A DNA stretch of 64,000 nt from Tetrastigma voinierianum (GCA_016808115.1 JAEQBH010006860.1:62001-126000), one strand, 5' to 3'; shown: positions 33,269 through 45,740, counted from the stretch's first letter. The notes: generated by a model from the letters alone, not told the origin. Program-made: numbers and translations.

Positions 33269-33281
33269 TGGTATCAGAGCC
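33269..33281 (+). other. Copia-2 primer binding site
   Basis: TGGTATCAGAGCC, a perfect tRNA-Met-type site abutting the LTR. Confidence 0.95.
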
Positions 33282-33319
33282 ACGAAACCCTAAATCATTC
33301 TTCTTTGAATCAGCAAACC

Positions 33320-35815
33320 ATGAAGCGAGTCGATTCTAAAGCGTACGTCACCAAATCTACCCCATCATTTATTCAACACGAAGGTTCATCATTGATTCAA
33401 GAATTGTGAATGAGACAGCCTATGATCTGTGGTCTCAAATGTAGAGATGCAAATTGCGAGAAAGAGAAACTCTCCTTCATTCGTGGCACATCGCCGACAC
33501 CTAAGAGAAAGATGAAGGCTATGAAGAGTGGTATTCAGACAATCAGAAGGTCAAAAGATGGTTGCTGATGTTTATGTCCCCGGAGATTATGAAGTGATAC
33601 ATTCGCTTACCCACCGCATGAGATATTTGGAAAGCTCTGTCTAAAGCCTTTTATGATGGAGGCGAGGATGAATTCTGAGTTTTACCTTAAGCAGAGGACT
33701 TTCTCTTTGCCAAACAAAATGGCGAGACCACTCTCTATATATATTATAGGCTGGCCAAATCTTGATTAGATTGGATCATTGTGATAAGGTGGTCATGGTG
33801 GATGAGGCGGATATTGCATCCTATCGAAATTGCTTGATGACAAAGGGAATTTTATATCTTTACGAGTGATTAGAGGGTGATTTTGAGCAAGTGCGCGGCG
33901 AAATCTTGAGGAAGGATCCTATCCCTGAATTAGAAGAGTGTTATGCCCTAGTTCGCCACTAAGATGTTTGATGCGGGGTGATGAACGGATAGTGAAAATT
34001 ACGAAGGTTGGCCGTGGTGACTTTCAGAAACCGGTCTAATCTGTGGGTCTCGAGCAAACAAGACGAAAAGGCCCATCCATCTAAATTTGTAATGGTGGCG
34101 ACAAATCATCATACAAATGCACTCCCTTGTAATCAATGGTGCTTCAAAAGTCGCGATCTTATGAACTTATGGGATATCGGAGGCCAGGTGGAATCATAGC
34201 CGTGATTCCCGAAAGAAGAATTTCAAGAATGCCTCTACTGCTGCAATTGTTGAAATAAAGACAGAGGATGATAGTGGTGAAAAGTCCTCGGCATTGGCAG
34301 CAGCAGCAGGTAATGGTGGTAAGGTTTTAAATATCTCTACACATGTTTCTAATAGTGCATGGATAATTGATTCCGGTGCTACGGATCATATGACATTTGA
34401 TTCTTGACAAGTTTCACCTCTTAAATCTTCCTCACAACATTTTGTTTCCACTGCCAATGGTATCTCAATTCCGATTATTTGGGAAGGATCCTTGTCCCTC
34501 ACTAACACCTTGAATTTAGATTCTGTTTTGGTTGTTCCCTTTTTGAATTATAATCTTTTGTCAGTTTCTCAAATAACCACTGCCTTATTTTGTGTTGTCA
34601 TTTTTTAGCCTGAATTTTGTGTATTTAAGGACATTGGACAGTAAATGATTGGTTGTGGTGTTAGGCGAGGGAAGTTGTATTACTTGGACTTGGTGTCTAA
34701 AAGTTCAGATGAGTTGCGTCAAGCTTTAAAGATTGAGGGTTCTAAAAAAAAAAAAAAAAAAAAGGGAAATATGAGATATGGTTGTGGCATCGACGTCTGG
34801 GGCATGCTTCTTTTGGTTACCTGAAGAAATTATTTCCTACTTTATTTGCAAACTTTGATGTCTCTAGTTTCCAATGTGATGATTGTGAACTTGCAAAAAG
34901 CCATTGTGCTTCGTTTCCATTAACTTTGAACAAAAGTCTAGTTCCTTTTATGATCATACATTATGATGTTTGGGGCCCATCTAAGTTTGCTACTTTGGAT
35001 GGATCGCATTGGTTTGTTACTTTTATTGATGATTGTACTAGAATGACTTGGGTATGTTTGATGAAGTCCAAAAGTGAAGTAAACTTGTTATTTCAAAATT
35101 TTCATTAAATGGTTTGTAGTCAGTACAATGCACAGGTTCAGGTTCTCTGCAGTGACAATGGAGGTGAATATTTGAGTTTTGAATTGAAGCGGTATTTGGA
35201 AGCCCATGGAACCATTCATCAAACTACTTGTTCTGATACACCCCAACAGAATGGGGTGGTGGAGCGGAAAAATCATCACTTGTTGGAGGTTATGCGTGGC
35301 CATTGATCGGCACATATGCCTTTATCCTAGTGGGGACACGCACTTACCTCTGCAACATATTTGATCAACCGATTACCTTCCAGCACTATTGATTTCCGGA
35401 CACCATCCCAGGCTCTCATTGAAGCAATTGTTGCTCCAGTCGATCCAAACTTACCACCTCATGTTGTGTAGCATTTGTACATCTTCATAAGCGTCAGCGC
35501 AACAAGCTGACACCTCGAGCATTGCGATGTGTCTTTTAGGGTATCTTTGCTCATCAAAGTGCGATGCTATCACCCTCAAGCAAACAAATGTTTGTTACAA
35601 TGGATGTAGTTTTTCATGAAGACTCGATGTATTTTCCTGGGCTGAACTTCCAAGGGGGAGCACCTATAAAGTTCAAGCTCTAGACTATCGATTTTTATCT
35701 CTATAGAAGGAACTCTTTGAACTGGTAACAATCGAGACCAGGATGAAAGGAACGCCTTGAACTTAGTAATGAGAATGCTGGTGAATTGGATTTGAGTGAG
35801 TACAAATTTGGACCA
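33320..35815 (+). pseudogene. Copia-2 gag-protease-integrase, broken
   Basis: The gag region (33320-34230) starts at ATG 33320 but is full of frameshifts. Only short blocks of the gag fold are legible. Protease: WIIDSGATDHMT with the DSG site at 34369-34377. The integrase zinc-binding region HRRLGH...CDDCELAK is at about 34783-34900. Catalytic core DVWGP, FVTFIDDCTRMTWV, DNGGEYLS and QNGVVERKN supply the D, D and E (34960-35280). LINRLPSST and LIEAIV segments follow. Stops at about 34407, 35106 and 35304 separate open pieces, and an A20 run at 34746 lies just before the HRRLGH block. The remainder to 35815 is a poorly preserved linker. Confidence 0.88.
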
Positions 35816-37500
35816 CCGGTGGTGATAGCGTGGTGAAGACCCTAGAAAATGAGTTGTGGATCAACACTCCATACGAATCTCTCGCACCACCAAACCTTCG
35901 CGTCGCCTGCGAGGATGGTCTGTAATGTGTCTGAACCACCCGAGAAAGCAACTACCACCGCGTTAAACCCGAGAGGTACTCTGGTGATGCCAAAGTGCTA
36001 TTTTGAGCCCTATATCAGATGGGTTTTGAGTGCTTTTTGCGCACTAATCATGCCAATTATGCCAATTTGAAGTGTTCAAGTCTTCTTAGTATCACTTGTA
36101 TCGTTTAGAGGTTATTTTGGTTGTTTTGCGGGTTTTGCGTGAGAGTTGATAGTATCGAGACATATGCTAAACCATGAAGATTGAACCCACATTCATAATA
36201 CCATCAAACATACCAAAAATCAAAGAAAGAATGAAGGCAAAGTATAAAAGTTGGTGCGGTATAGGGAGCGGTAGGCCATCGGTGGTCGTGATTCGAGAAT
36301 TTAGCTAAGATTGCGAAAATTTCATTTTGGGGTTACGAAAATTCGCAATCTAAGCGAGAGTGTGAAACTAAACTAGGGCCTAAAAATTTAAGCTAACCCT
36401 TGTTCCTAGCAAAAATGCGGTTCGCTATCACCTAAAAATTTAGCTAAATTAGCGAAATTGCGGTCTGTAAGGGGTCTACGATTTATTATCTCTCTTAATT
36501 CAGCTACCTAGCGAAATATTTCACCTAAGCGAAATCTCATTAATCATCCTTTGTAATTAATGCAAACCTGACCTCATTTTGGTGTACTTCCTTGTCCCTT
36601 ATTTGCTTAAATCTTTAGGCTTTATTGTGTTCACATAATGGGTGGCCTATATAAACCCCCATAGTTTTTGTAACCCGAAAAAAGCTAACTTGGGAGACAA
36701 TCTTTTGGCACAAATTTTCACTTTATGTAAATATCTTATGACTTTCCCACTTAGGGTTGGTTTTCTCTCTTCTCTCTCCTCTTTCTCTCATTTTCTAGGC
36801 TACCAAACAACCCTCTTGAGGATGACAACTCAAGAGATGCTTGGCTAAGCCTCTTTTCTTTGAAGAGGAAGGTAGCTAGCTTGGTTGTGGGGCGATTCAG
36901 GTTGTCCTCATGTGTTGAATGCTACAGGTACTGTATTTATGGCTCACATCTTCTCAAACTAGGGTTGAATACCATTTAATGTTATTAATTTGGCTAATAC
37001 TTACCATGCTTTAGGATCTGATGCATACTTATTGCTAGATGTCTTGTGGTTATAAATATTTTAAACCATTGAAATGATGTTATTGAATATTAGGGTTTCA
37101 AGCGAAAGAAATTGTGATGCATATTTTTGTGTTGACTCAAATAGGAGTGATTCTAGGAGTTAGGTTGCTAGTTAAACAAAGATCCGGTTATGGCTTGGAC
37201 TATAGGTTGCTTGTCATAATGCGAGGATAAAACCTGAGGACACTTGTTTGCCCTATGTTATCAAGTTAGTGACCTAAATCTTCAAAGTTACATTTTCACA
37301 CATCACTTTCAGTCTTTAGGTTATTAGGTTTCAAACTACTCACCTTTGTTTTTAAACAAATCCAAAAATCCAAATAGAAAGCCTTACCTTTTCACACTTA
37401 GCCAAATCATTCCTAGGATGAAAGCCATCCCGTGTTGAGCCTGAACCGGCTATCTTTGCGTTAGCTTGACTACGGCCCGGTAGGAGAACAAGATATAAAT
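35816..37500 (+). mobile_element. Nested LTR-like insertion in Copia-2 (solo LTR)
   Basis: About 1.7 kb of sequence that belongs to no Copia domain separates the integrase tail from the RT linker. It has a GGCCTATATAAACCCCC promoter-like box (about 36646) and recurrent TTAGCTAAATTAGCGAAATT-type motifs, and no coding region. That fits a solo LTR of another, probably Gypsy, family in + orientation. Boundaries are approximate and I could not locate a target duplication. Confidence 0.55.
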
Positions 37501-39178
37501 TTTGTTGATTCCGCTCAACCTACTGTGGTACGAATCATATTCCCAAACCCACATATGAACCCAAACTTTATAGTAAAGTTAAATATCCCATGAGTTACTA
37601 TGTGTCTAACCATCGCTTGTCTGAATCAAATAAGTCATTTATAAATCAATTATCTACTGTATCTATTCCTAACAGTGTGTAGGAAGCCTTAGCTAACCTA
37701 AGGTGGAAAGCTGCTATGAATAAGGAGATGAAATCCTTGCAGAAGAATGAAACTTGGGAACTTGTTTATCATCCTCCAGGGAAGAAACCAGTTGGATGTC
37801 GGTGTCTTTATATTGTGAACACAGAGCAGATGGTTCAATTGAACGTTTTAAAGTGAGACTGGTAGCAAAAGGGTACTCCCAAACCTATGGAATTGATTAT
37901 ACAGATACATTTGCACTTGTTGCTAAAATCAACACAGTTCGAGTATTATTGTCTCTAATTGCAAACCTGGATTGGCCATTGCAACAATTTGATGTGAAAA
38001 CGCCTTTACTGCGCAGGCGAGTTGTCCGAGAAGAAGTGTACATGGATTTGCCGCTGGTGCATGATACAGTGCATTATCGAAGAAGTCAATTAAAAGAAAT
38101 CGTTGTATGAGCTGTACAATCTCAGGAAACATGATTTGGAAGGTTCATGAAGTCCATGAGGTTTTTTGGCTACCATTAGAGTAATTCAGACCACACTTTA
38201 TTTTTGAAAAAATAGTATGGTAAGATCACTACCCTTATTGTGTATGTTGATGACATGGTGGTTCTGAGTAATACGATGAAAGGAAGGCTCTACAAAGTTA
38301 CTTGTCAAGCGGGTCGAAATGAAGACCTCGGTCACTTGAAATATTTTCTTGGGATCGAAGTCTCTCGATCGACTCAAGATTTTTCTTGTCTCAAATAAAA
38401 TATGCCTTTAGATTTGTTGTAGGAAGCGCGGTATGTCGGTATCGGCGGATGATACACCAGTAGAAGAAGGATTGAAGTTATGTGTTGATACTAATCAGGT
38501 GTCTGTTAATAAAGGGAGATATCAGAGGCTCATTGGAAGATTGATGTACTTAGCCCACAGTAGGCCAGATCTTGCCTATGCAATGAGTATTGTTAGCCAG
38601 TTTATGCATAATCCTGGAGAACAACATATGAATGCAGTTATGCGCATTTTAAGGTATCTGAAGTCCGCTCCTAGAAAAGGCATTTTGTTCACTAAAAATG
38701 TAGATTGTCAAAGTGTGGATGCATATAGTGATGTTGGCGAATTTGGAGCAATAGATGATAGACGATCTACTTCGGGATATTTCACCTTTGTAAGGTGGTA
38801 ATCTCGTTACACATATGAAGAAAGCAGACGAGAATGTTGTTGCACGTTCAAGCGAAGGCTGAATTTAAAAAATTTATGGCACTTGGAATATGTGAAGCAT
38901 TGTGGCTAAGACTTCTATTGATGGATTTAGGCTATCTGCCTAGGCAACCGATTCGGCTTTATTGTGATAATAAAGCAACATGTGATATTGCTCATAATCT
39001 GGTACAACATGATCGTACAAAGCATATGGAAGTAGACATATTCTTCATTAAGGAGAAATTGGATGAGAAAATTGTTGAGTTGCCTAAGATTCGATCCAAA
39101 GATCAATTGACTAATATCCTCACCAGCTGTTTCAAGTCGAGTGTTCTCAAAATTTTTGGGCAAGTTGGGCATGTGTGA
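37501..39178 (+). pseudogene. Copia-2 RT-RNase H, broken
   Basis: The RT linker and start (YYVSNHRLS, ALANLRWKAAM, then LQKNETWELV with PPGKKPVG at 37730-37800) are followed by FKVRLVAKGYSQTYGIDY and INTVRVLLSL. The catalytic box YVDD is intact at 38243-38254. Later parts: PVEEGLKLCVDTN, GRLMYLAHSRPDLAYAMS and DDRRSTSGYF at 38433-38800. RNase H from 38834 shows ICEALWLRLLL, IRLYCDN and HDRTKHMEVD. The frame ends at 39178, close to the LTR. At least four frameshifts or stops, so it is inactive despite the young LTRs. Confidence 0.9.
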
Positions 39179-39204
39179 CATCTATGCACCAACTTGAGGG
39201 GGAG

Positions 39205-39419
39205 TGTTGCGATATTGGATTAATAGTCAAAGATTCTCTATTGTAATTCTTTCCTATTACTATTATATTCTTTCCTAGTTTAGAGATATTTCTCTATTAG
39301 GCAAATAACTTAATTATAGGAATAGCTTGATTGTAGGATCTCTAATATCTCTATAAATATGTACATGTGAAGATACAGATTTATTATGAATAAAAAATAT
39401 TCTTCTCTGTTTTACAAGT
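39205..39419 (+). repeat. Copia-2 3' LTR
   Basis: Same length as the 5' LTR with about five substitutions and no indels. Preceded by the purine tract TTGAGGGGGAG (39194-39204). Confidence 0.95.
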
Positions 39420-39867
39420 GAGTTCCATTCATCAACATCTCAATCCTTTGTATATAAATAGAAAGATATTACTGTAAGTGGATTTATGATATGATATTTA
39501 AACTTGTCATTGTCTTTTGTCCATCTGCTTCCTGCAATTAGTTGTAAGAAGATTTGAGAAAACAAGATAAAATAGATGAGGGCCACAGCAAGAACACATC
39601 ATGGATTGATTTTTTTTTCATGTTCAAAGCGAGTGCAAATCAACTTCAAAAGAAAGCTCCATGATTCTCTCTAGGCCACTCCTTTGATATCACTCCACCA
39701 CCTCTCACTCACATCTCAAAAGGAAAAACCAACGCATCCACGACCATTCACTTCAGGCCCGTCCTCAGCATTTTTTGTTAGATTTTTCAAGATGCCCCCA
39801 ATCCCTTTAACAGATTACAAATAAGTGACGGGAAGAAACATAGGGTCATGGAAACTGGTGCCATATT
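39420..39867. other. Host flank, no gene recognised
   Basis: Resumes the DHQS-like gene's 3' flank after Copia-2 (starts with the GAGTT target duplicate). AT-rich with no coding region recognised. Confidence 0.45.
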
Positions 39868-40372
39868 TGCTAGAATTAGGGTTTCGGGGATCGGTGAGGA
39901 AGGTTGTGGTTATATGGAGATGCATGAGGACCATTTGGTATGGAGAGACTTCTATTTGGTTGTCCATTCCTTGATAGGAACCCTGTCTGCACTCTAACGC
40001 CACTTTGAGTTTGGGTTAGACCCGCCTATGCGCTCTACTTGAATTGTCTAGTAAAAGGATGAAGAACTGGCCATGTCCTTCAGATTTGGCAAAGGCTTTA
40101 GAGCTTCAACAACTTCACTCATTAGAGGTTTGGCTTGCAGGTCATGACTAAGGCGGTGCGGTGACTTGGCGCCTTGTGCACCTTTGATTGAAGCGACGCA
40201 GGCGGGAGCAGCAGCTATAGAACTTTCTCCTCTCCCCAAGATGGGGTCTTGCCCATTCTATGAGGTTATGCTCCCCATTTGGCTGGTTTTTGTCCATTGA
40301 CCTTCGCTCGATCAACATTTCAAGGAGAACCGCCCCAAAGCTATAAACATCGTTCTTTGATGTAAGATGCCC
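39868..40372 (-). pseudogene. PBL-type receptor-like cytoplasmic kinase, last exon only
   Basis: Read right to left it begins after a splice acceptor (CTTTTTCAG|GG) with HLTSKNDVYSFGAVLLEML, kinase subdomains IX onward, then IEWARPHLGERRKFY. After a frameshift come RPLMSEVVEALKPLPNLKDM-like residues (KPLMSEVVEALKPLPNLKDM here) and SLSIPNGPHASPYNH, the characteristic C-terminal tail of RLCK subfamily VII. These proteins act at the plasma membrane in immune and growth signalling. None of the upstream kinase exons could be found to the right (40373-41600). At least two frameshifts and stops. A terminal-exon relic or captured fragment. Confidence 0.85.
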
Positions 40373-40589
40373 TGAAAAAGGAATATGATCATATTAGATT
40401 TGGAAGGCCAAATTTGGGCTTCTTAGCATGATTGGATGCGGGAAATAGAAAAATGGAAAATGAGTTTGGAACGGCGTCACGACCAATAATACATGACAAG
40501 GAAATCTACAGCACAAGTACAAAGTTTGAAAAGTAGTGATGAAGGACTCATGGAAACTTGATCATGAAACTAACTCATGGAAGCCTTCT

Positions 40590-40612
40590 TTTTTTTTTTT
40601 TTTTTTTTTGTT
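40590..40612. repeat. Poly(T) run
   Basis: An uninterrupted T tract (reads A on the minus strand). No retroposed gene was recognised beside it, and 40373-40900 otherwise shows no feature. Confidence 0.8.
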
Positions 40613-40900
40613 GCATTAGAAAACAAAGATGTGCAAAACCATTTGGGAAAAAAATTTCCAAGGAAAATTTTATAATGGATGATCATGATCTATAGCACTG
40701 ATCCCTGTTTATTAAACGTAATTATAAAATACTAAAGAACACTCCTCAAGTATGTAAAATAAGAAATCATCCAAGTAGTTATGCTCCTCCATAGTGATAC
40801 ATATGATCAGTTTAATATGACATGATAATTAGATAAAGATGAGTGATTGAAAGATTAAAGCATAATTTTAATGGTTATATGGCAAAGCTTATCATATGTT

Positions 40901-41340
40901 TGACAGGGCCTCAAGCCTAATAGGAAAACCCAACGTAAAAGACAGACCTAATAGGTGGGAAAACCTCTCAAGCTTAAATACCACTCCACACTCTTGTGTG
41001 GAACCGATGTGGGATCGTATCATTCCATACCCCTTTCGAAACCAGACATCAGCGGACAACATTCACTCTAAGTGGCTCACACTCTGGACAGCATTCACTC
41101 CGAACCCACCTTTGGGGCACCTGGTAGCCCTCTTCCAAGTAGCCCTTTCCTAGGTAACCCTTTCCCACTACACACCGGCTCTCAATGAAAGCACCAATGA
41201 TAGGGCCTCAAACCCAATCGAAGGCCGACCAGACCCGATTAATAGATGGGAAAACCTCTCGAACTTAAGAACCGCTACGGCTTCGTGTGGAGCGGAGTGT
41301 AAGGATCGTATCGGTGTCTACGGAATAACATTTTTTGACA
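40901..41340. repeat. Direct repeat pair, about 298-base spacing
   Basis: TGACAGGGCCTCAAGC (40901) and TGATAGGGCCTCAAAC (41199) each lead into GGGAAAACCTCTC and then a GTGTGGA...GGATCGTATC block. Looks like two head-to-tail copies of a non-coding dispersed repeat, possibly a TRIM or LTR piece. No protein. Confidence 0.7.
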
Positions 41341-41612
41341 AAAAAACATATAGCAAACCAGCCCTTGGGATGAACAATCCATATTTATAAACAATCTTAT
41401 CTTTATTCAGATACTCAAGTTTTGTACGGAAATGCTTCGTTTGAGAAAAAAAAAAGATAAATTAGTTTGCATAGAAAACTATTGACCAAATTGATGCGCA
41501 ATGTCGACAACTTGAACAACGACAATTGATTTGTGCAGAAGCCGCAAACTAGAAAAACGATTTTTAAAGAACCAAATGCCGCCGACGGAAACAACGATTA
41601 TTTGAGCTAATT

Positions 41613-41700
41613 GCCACCGACGTCAACTATGGCATTTGAATTAAGTGGATTTCATTGCCGCCGACAGCCACTACGGCATTTGAATTAAGTGGATTTCATT
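41613..41700. repeat. Two-copy tandem repeat, 44-base unit
   Basis: Each copy ends GGCATTTGAATTAAGTGGAT then TTCATT. A third partial copy (GCAGCCGACGGCAAC) follows. Confidence 0.85.
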
Positions 41701-41892
41701 TGCAGCCGACGGCAACACCGACGGCAACAGGGGTAATTGGCAATCTTAAAACCTCGCGCTAGGGCTTTTTCTTCTCCTTCCGCTCTGCTCTTCTTCTCCT
41801 CTTCTCCTTCCGTTCTGCTCCTCTCCCGTCCTCCTCCGATCTGCTTCTCTCTGGTAGCCTCCTCCAATTGGGCAACAACACGTTTCAAACTC

Positions 41893-42046
41893 TATAAATA
41901 CCCAAACCTTTCTCCTGCAAATCCTTCTTCACCTCCTCCTCCTTCTTGTCTATTTCTTAGGGTTTTCATTTCTTGGTTCTCCACGTCCCTTCTGTTCATC
42001 CACATTCAGATTCTTGGTGTTGGTGTTTTTCGCTTTTCCGACTCAG
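41893..42046 (+). promoter_or_regulatory. TATA box and pyrimidine-rich leader exon
   Basis: TATAAATA at 41893-41900 is followed by a CT-rich stretch typical of plant 5' UTRs. It includes the common TTAGGGTTTTC motif, and ends ACTCAG|GTAGCA, a good splice donor. A matching acceptor (TTTTGTACAG|GTCAATTATG) lies at 43245, eight bases before the MULE transposase ATG. So this may be the transposase promoter with a 1.2 kb leader intron. It could instead be another captured host-gene leader. The 109-residue frame across it is probably not translated. Confidence 0.55.
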
Positions 42047-43252
42047 GTAGCACTTTTGGATTTTGAAGAAACGTTTTATTTAATTTTTTTCATGTGTTTC
42101 TATGCAATGCTGTTTGAAATTAATGATGTTAGGAGATGATTTGTTTTTGTTTCTGTTTCTCTATTATGAACTTTTCTCCTTTATGAAAATCGGTTATGTT
42201 TGTGATGTTTGATTTTATTTATTTTTTCTCATTTCGTGTTTACGTTTTCTAGTGTGGCTGATTTTAACAAACGAAAAATAAAGAATATAAAATACTTAAT
42301 TGAAAATTTTTTAAAAAAAATAATAATTGTGTTTTAGGTATGATAGTAATTAAATACTATTTTAATAAATTGTAAATGTTACCATACTTAGACAATTAGT
42401 TTTTATGAAAATGTACAGATCCATGTATTTTACCTTATTTATAATGGTTATTCTCAAATCAATAGATTGAAATACAAGTTTCCCTTCTAGAAAAGGGAAA
42501 CCAAAAAAGAAATAGAATGGCCACTACCACTCTTGAGCTATGGTCCTCAATTTTTTAAAGCCACTGGCTTTATGGAGTAGTACACCAAATCTTATAGATA
42601 AGATGCACTTCTTTGAGGACCAAAATAAAAAATTATCAGCAGAGAAGATAAGAAGCACTTGGTTAAATAATCAATAGTGATATTATCATTATTATGGTTT
42701 TTTTTAACACTTAATGGGTTTTGAAATGTAGACATTTTCAAACTCCTTATGAGATTGACTTTGGATTTGTTTGTTAATGTCTCATCATGCCATGAAAAGA
42801 AGATGGGAACGATAAGTGATATAACTTGAATTTTTTGGGTGATAAAGTAATACTTGGCATATCATGGCTTCTCGGTGTGATTATATTTTCTCCATGGGCC
42901 TGAAGCCCTACACCCTTAGATAACGAAAATTAATGGCTCGAGGTGAGGCCTCTATTTATAAACTAAACTCAAATACTATATTAAATTATCAATTTTCTAA
43001 AAGCTCAAACTCTAGAATTTGGTTATCCCGATTGTGTTATGGAGTTAGAAAATGAAAGAAATTACTTCAGCGATAGAAAAAAAAAAAAAAAAAAACATAA
43101 ATATAAATAGGAGCAATAAAATAAAACCAAATGACACCATGATTGGCTGAGGACACTTTGATTGTTTTATTTATGATAAAGTTGATGTGATATCAGGATA
43201 ATGACCTCTCATATTATTTAATTCATTTAGGACCATTTTGTACAGGTCAATT

Positions 43253-45740
43253 ATGTATGTTTCAACAATTCCCATGATATGTTACTATAATGGACAAATA
43301 TTGAGGACTAAAACATATGTCGAATATGAGGGGAGAAAAACTGTTATTGCGCCTTTGGATATACCAGTTGAATGCACGTTTCAACAATTGATTGATATGA
43401 TATACTCAAAGACAACCATTGACAAACGAAGGTTCAAATTAGTACTCATTTGTAAGTATCCCCTTAGAAGTGGAAATAGGTTCCAACCTTTTCCAGTATG
43501 GGATGACAGTAGTGTGCGCCAAATGTTGAATCTGGTTAACACAACAATCATTGAGGAAATTGAACTGTATATTGAAGTTGTTCAAGTCAAGGAACAATTG
43601 AACCAATCTATGGGTGGCCATGTAGATTTATTTGTTCGCGACAATTACAATGTTGCCCAATCTGACTACGATTATGGGTCTAATAGTGGTCTAGTACTAG
43701 ATACTGGACCAAATGGAGATGATGAAGATAGTGCAGATGAAGAAGGTAATGATGAATATGATGAAGATGTTGATGATGAATGTGATGGAGATGATGGGGA
43801 TGTTGAAGTTAATGGACATGCATCATCCTTTCGAACTTTGAACCAAGTTTTGGAAGATGAACTCAAAGGATATATGTCTCTGCACAAGAACCATCTTGTG
43901 ATGTATCAAATCACCCAGATGATGAGACATTGGATGAGTCATCCCTTGTTAAATATCACTTACCACCAACACCTCAATTTCAACATGTTGAAAACCTGGA
44001 TAATGTTGTTGCAAGTTGTTGAATCATGGGTGCGACATACTACCGGTTATTCTAGTGGGGAAATTTGTAATTGTAGGATTTTTAATTTGAAATCGATTTG
44101 CAAAGTACGCAAGATTTACTCAATTAAAGCACACCAAGAGTATGTCGTTGTTGCATCCTCAAAAAAATTGCTCGTTTTAAGATGTAAGAAGGCTGAAGAA
44201 TGTCATTGTCCATGGAAGCTTTGTGTAATGGTTGTGAAAGATAATTCCTTATTTGTTATCAACAAATATACTGGGCCGCATACTTATGTCAATCCTTACT
44301 TGAAACGGGACCACCATCAACTAGACTTGAAATTGGTTTGCTACTCATATAAAGGCATTAATTAAGGCCTGATTCACGTGACTAATTGCTATTTAAGCAA
44401 GTGTGATGGAGAAATGGGGATATCAAATATCATATAAAAAGGCATTGGATGGAAAGCATAAAGCAATTAGACAATTATTTGGTGACTTCTCTCAGTCATA
44501 TACAGAGTTGCCACGTTTGTTCTTGGTCATAGAGCAAGCAAATCCTGGATGTGTTGTTATTTGGAAAACATGTGAAATTAATATGTCAAACACTGAGATA
44601 TTCCAACGCGTGTTCTGGTCATTCAAGCCATCTATTGAAGGGTTCAAACATTGTCGTCCCATTATGAGTATTGATGGTACACATTTATATGGGAAGTATA
44701 AAGGTAAGTTATTGATTGCTATGGGGTGTGACGGAAATAATCAGTTGTTTCCATTGGCATTTTCTATTACAGAAGGCGAGAATACGGATAGTTGGGGATG
44801 GTTCTTGGCATGTATAAGAAATAGAGTTACTTAAAGGACAGGAATTTGCATTATATCTGACAGACATCTAGGTATCATGGCAGCAATGACCGATCCTCAT
44901 CTTGGTTGGGCTACACCATGCCTATCCAGGTTGCATGTGTTTTGCAGAAATTTTATGACCCGGTTCAAAGATAAACTTTTGAAGAATTTGGTATGCAAAG
45001 TAGCTTTAGCGAGTACAGAACACAAATTCAATAAGCATATGAATACAATTGGGAGAATTAATTCTGAAACATTACAATGGCTTGAGGCAATCCCTTTCCA
45101 GTTATGGGCTCTTTCACACGACGGAGGTCGAAGATATGGGCTAATGACAACCAACATTTCAGAGGTATTTAATAGTGTCCTTAAAGGAGCTCGTAGCCTA
45201 CCCGTGCTTGCATTGGTACGGTTGACCTTACGTCTGGCAGTTACTTTGTTGCAAGAGGGAAGTAAGTGCTAATAGATTGGCGTCTGAGAGCGGTTCGCCG
45301 ATATGTTGATGCGCCGGATCGAGTCGTGTTGGTAGGCTAGTTCGATGGAAATTGTGCTTTACGATCTAAGGGCTATTTCATGTAAAGTCGAGGAGTGGTC
45401 GAGCTCATGCTCGCTTACATGTAAAAATTTGCACATGTGGAAAGACAACGATATAGTTTCCATGTAGCCATATCATAGCAACATGTCAACATCGCTATGT
45501 TGATTTCCATTGTTTGTGGAAGGCTTCTCATTTACCGGTTATACTATGACATAAGTGATCCTTTTCATCCAATGATGAAGATGTACGATTGTACCACCTA
45601 AGTCAATGCAACGCATTGGAAGTGGACGTCCTAAATCAACCCGGTTGCATAATGAAATGGACGTTAGGGAGGAAAACCAGTCACATGTGGGTTATTGCAA
45701 ACCCGCGAAGTCCCGCAATCGGCGGTCTTGTAAGAACAAA
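43253..45740 (+). pseudogene. MULE-1: MuDR-type transposase, nearly complete, decayed
   Basis: A Mutator-like transposase. From ATG 43253 a 370-codon frame holds an N-terminal PB1-like region (YNGQILRTKTYVEYEG) and an acidic D/E-rich linker (43700-43810). A stretch follows that is out of register (43890-44020, where another frame reads YHLPPTPQFQHVENLDN), then the MuDR domain (KSICKVRKIYSIKAHQEYVV, CPWKLCVMVV). It stops at 44363. After a frameshift a second frame (44403-45272) holds the catalytic domain: RPIMSIDGTHL (first D), CDGNNQLFPLAF, ENTDSWGWFL, ISDRHLGIM (second D) and TTNISEVFNSVLKGAR (E). One in-frame stop occurs at 44832. The SWIM and zinc-knuckle tail (GSGRPKSTRLHNEMDVRE, about 45615-45670) is badly damaged. 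I could not identify terminal inverted repeats. Confidence 0.88.

Larger units (their letters stand above)
33054..39419 (+). mobile_element. Copia-2: Ty1/Copia (Ale-like) retrotransposon
   Basis: LTRs of equal length (215 bases; 33054-33268 and 39205-39419) differ at about five positions. GAGTT (33049-33053 and 39420-39424) is an exact 5-base target duplication. The primer site TGGTATCAGAGCC follows directly at 33269, and TTGAGGGGGAG precedes the 3' LTR. Gag and pol are on the + strand in Copia order. A ~1.7 kb unrelated LTR-like insertion interrupts pol between integrase and RT. The short LTRs and the Pol sequence resemble the Ale/Retrofit lineage. That assignment is from memory of the family, not a search. 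It lies just downstream of the DHQS-like stop codon. Confidence 0.94.

Noticed and set aside
41737..42066. 109-residue frame as a coding gene
   Set aside because: Overlaps a TATA box and CT-rich leader ending in a splice donor. Better read as untranslated leader.
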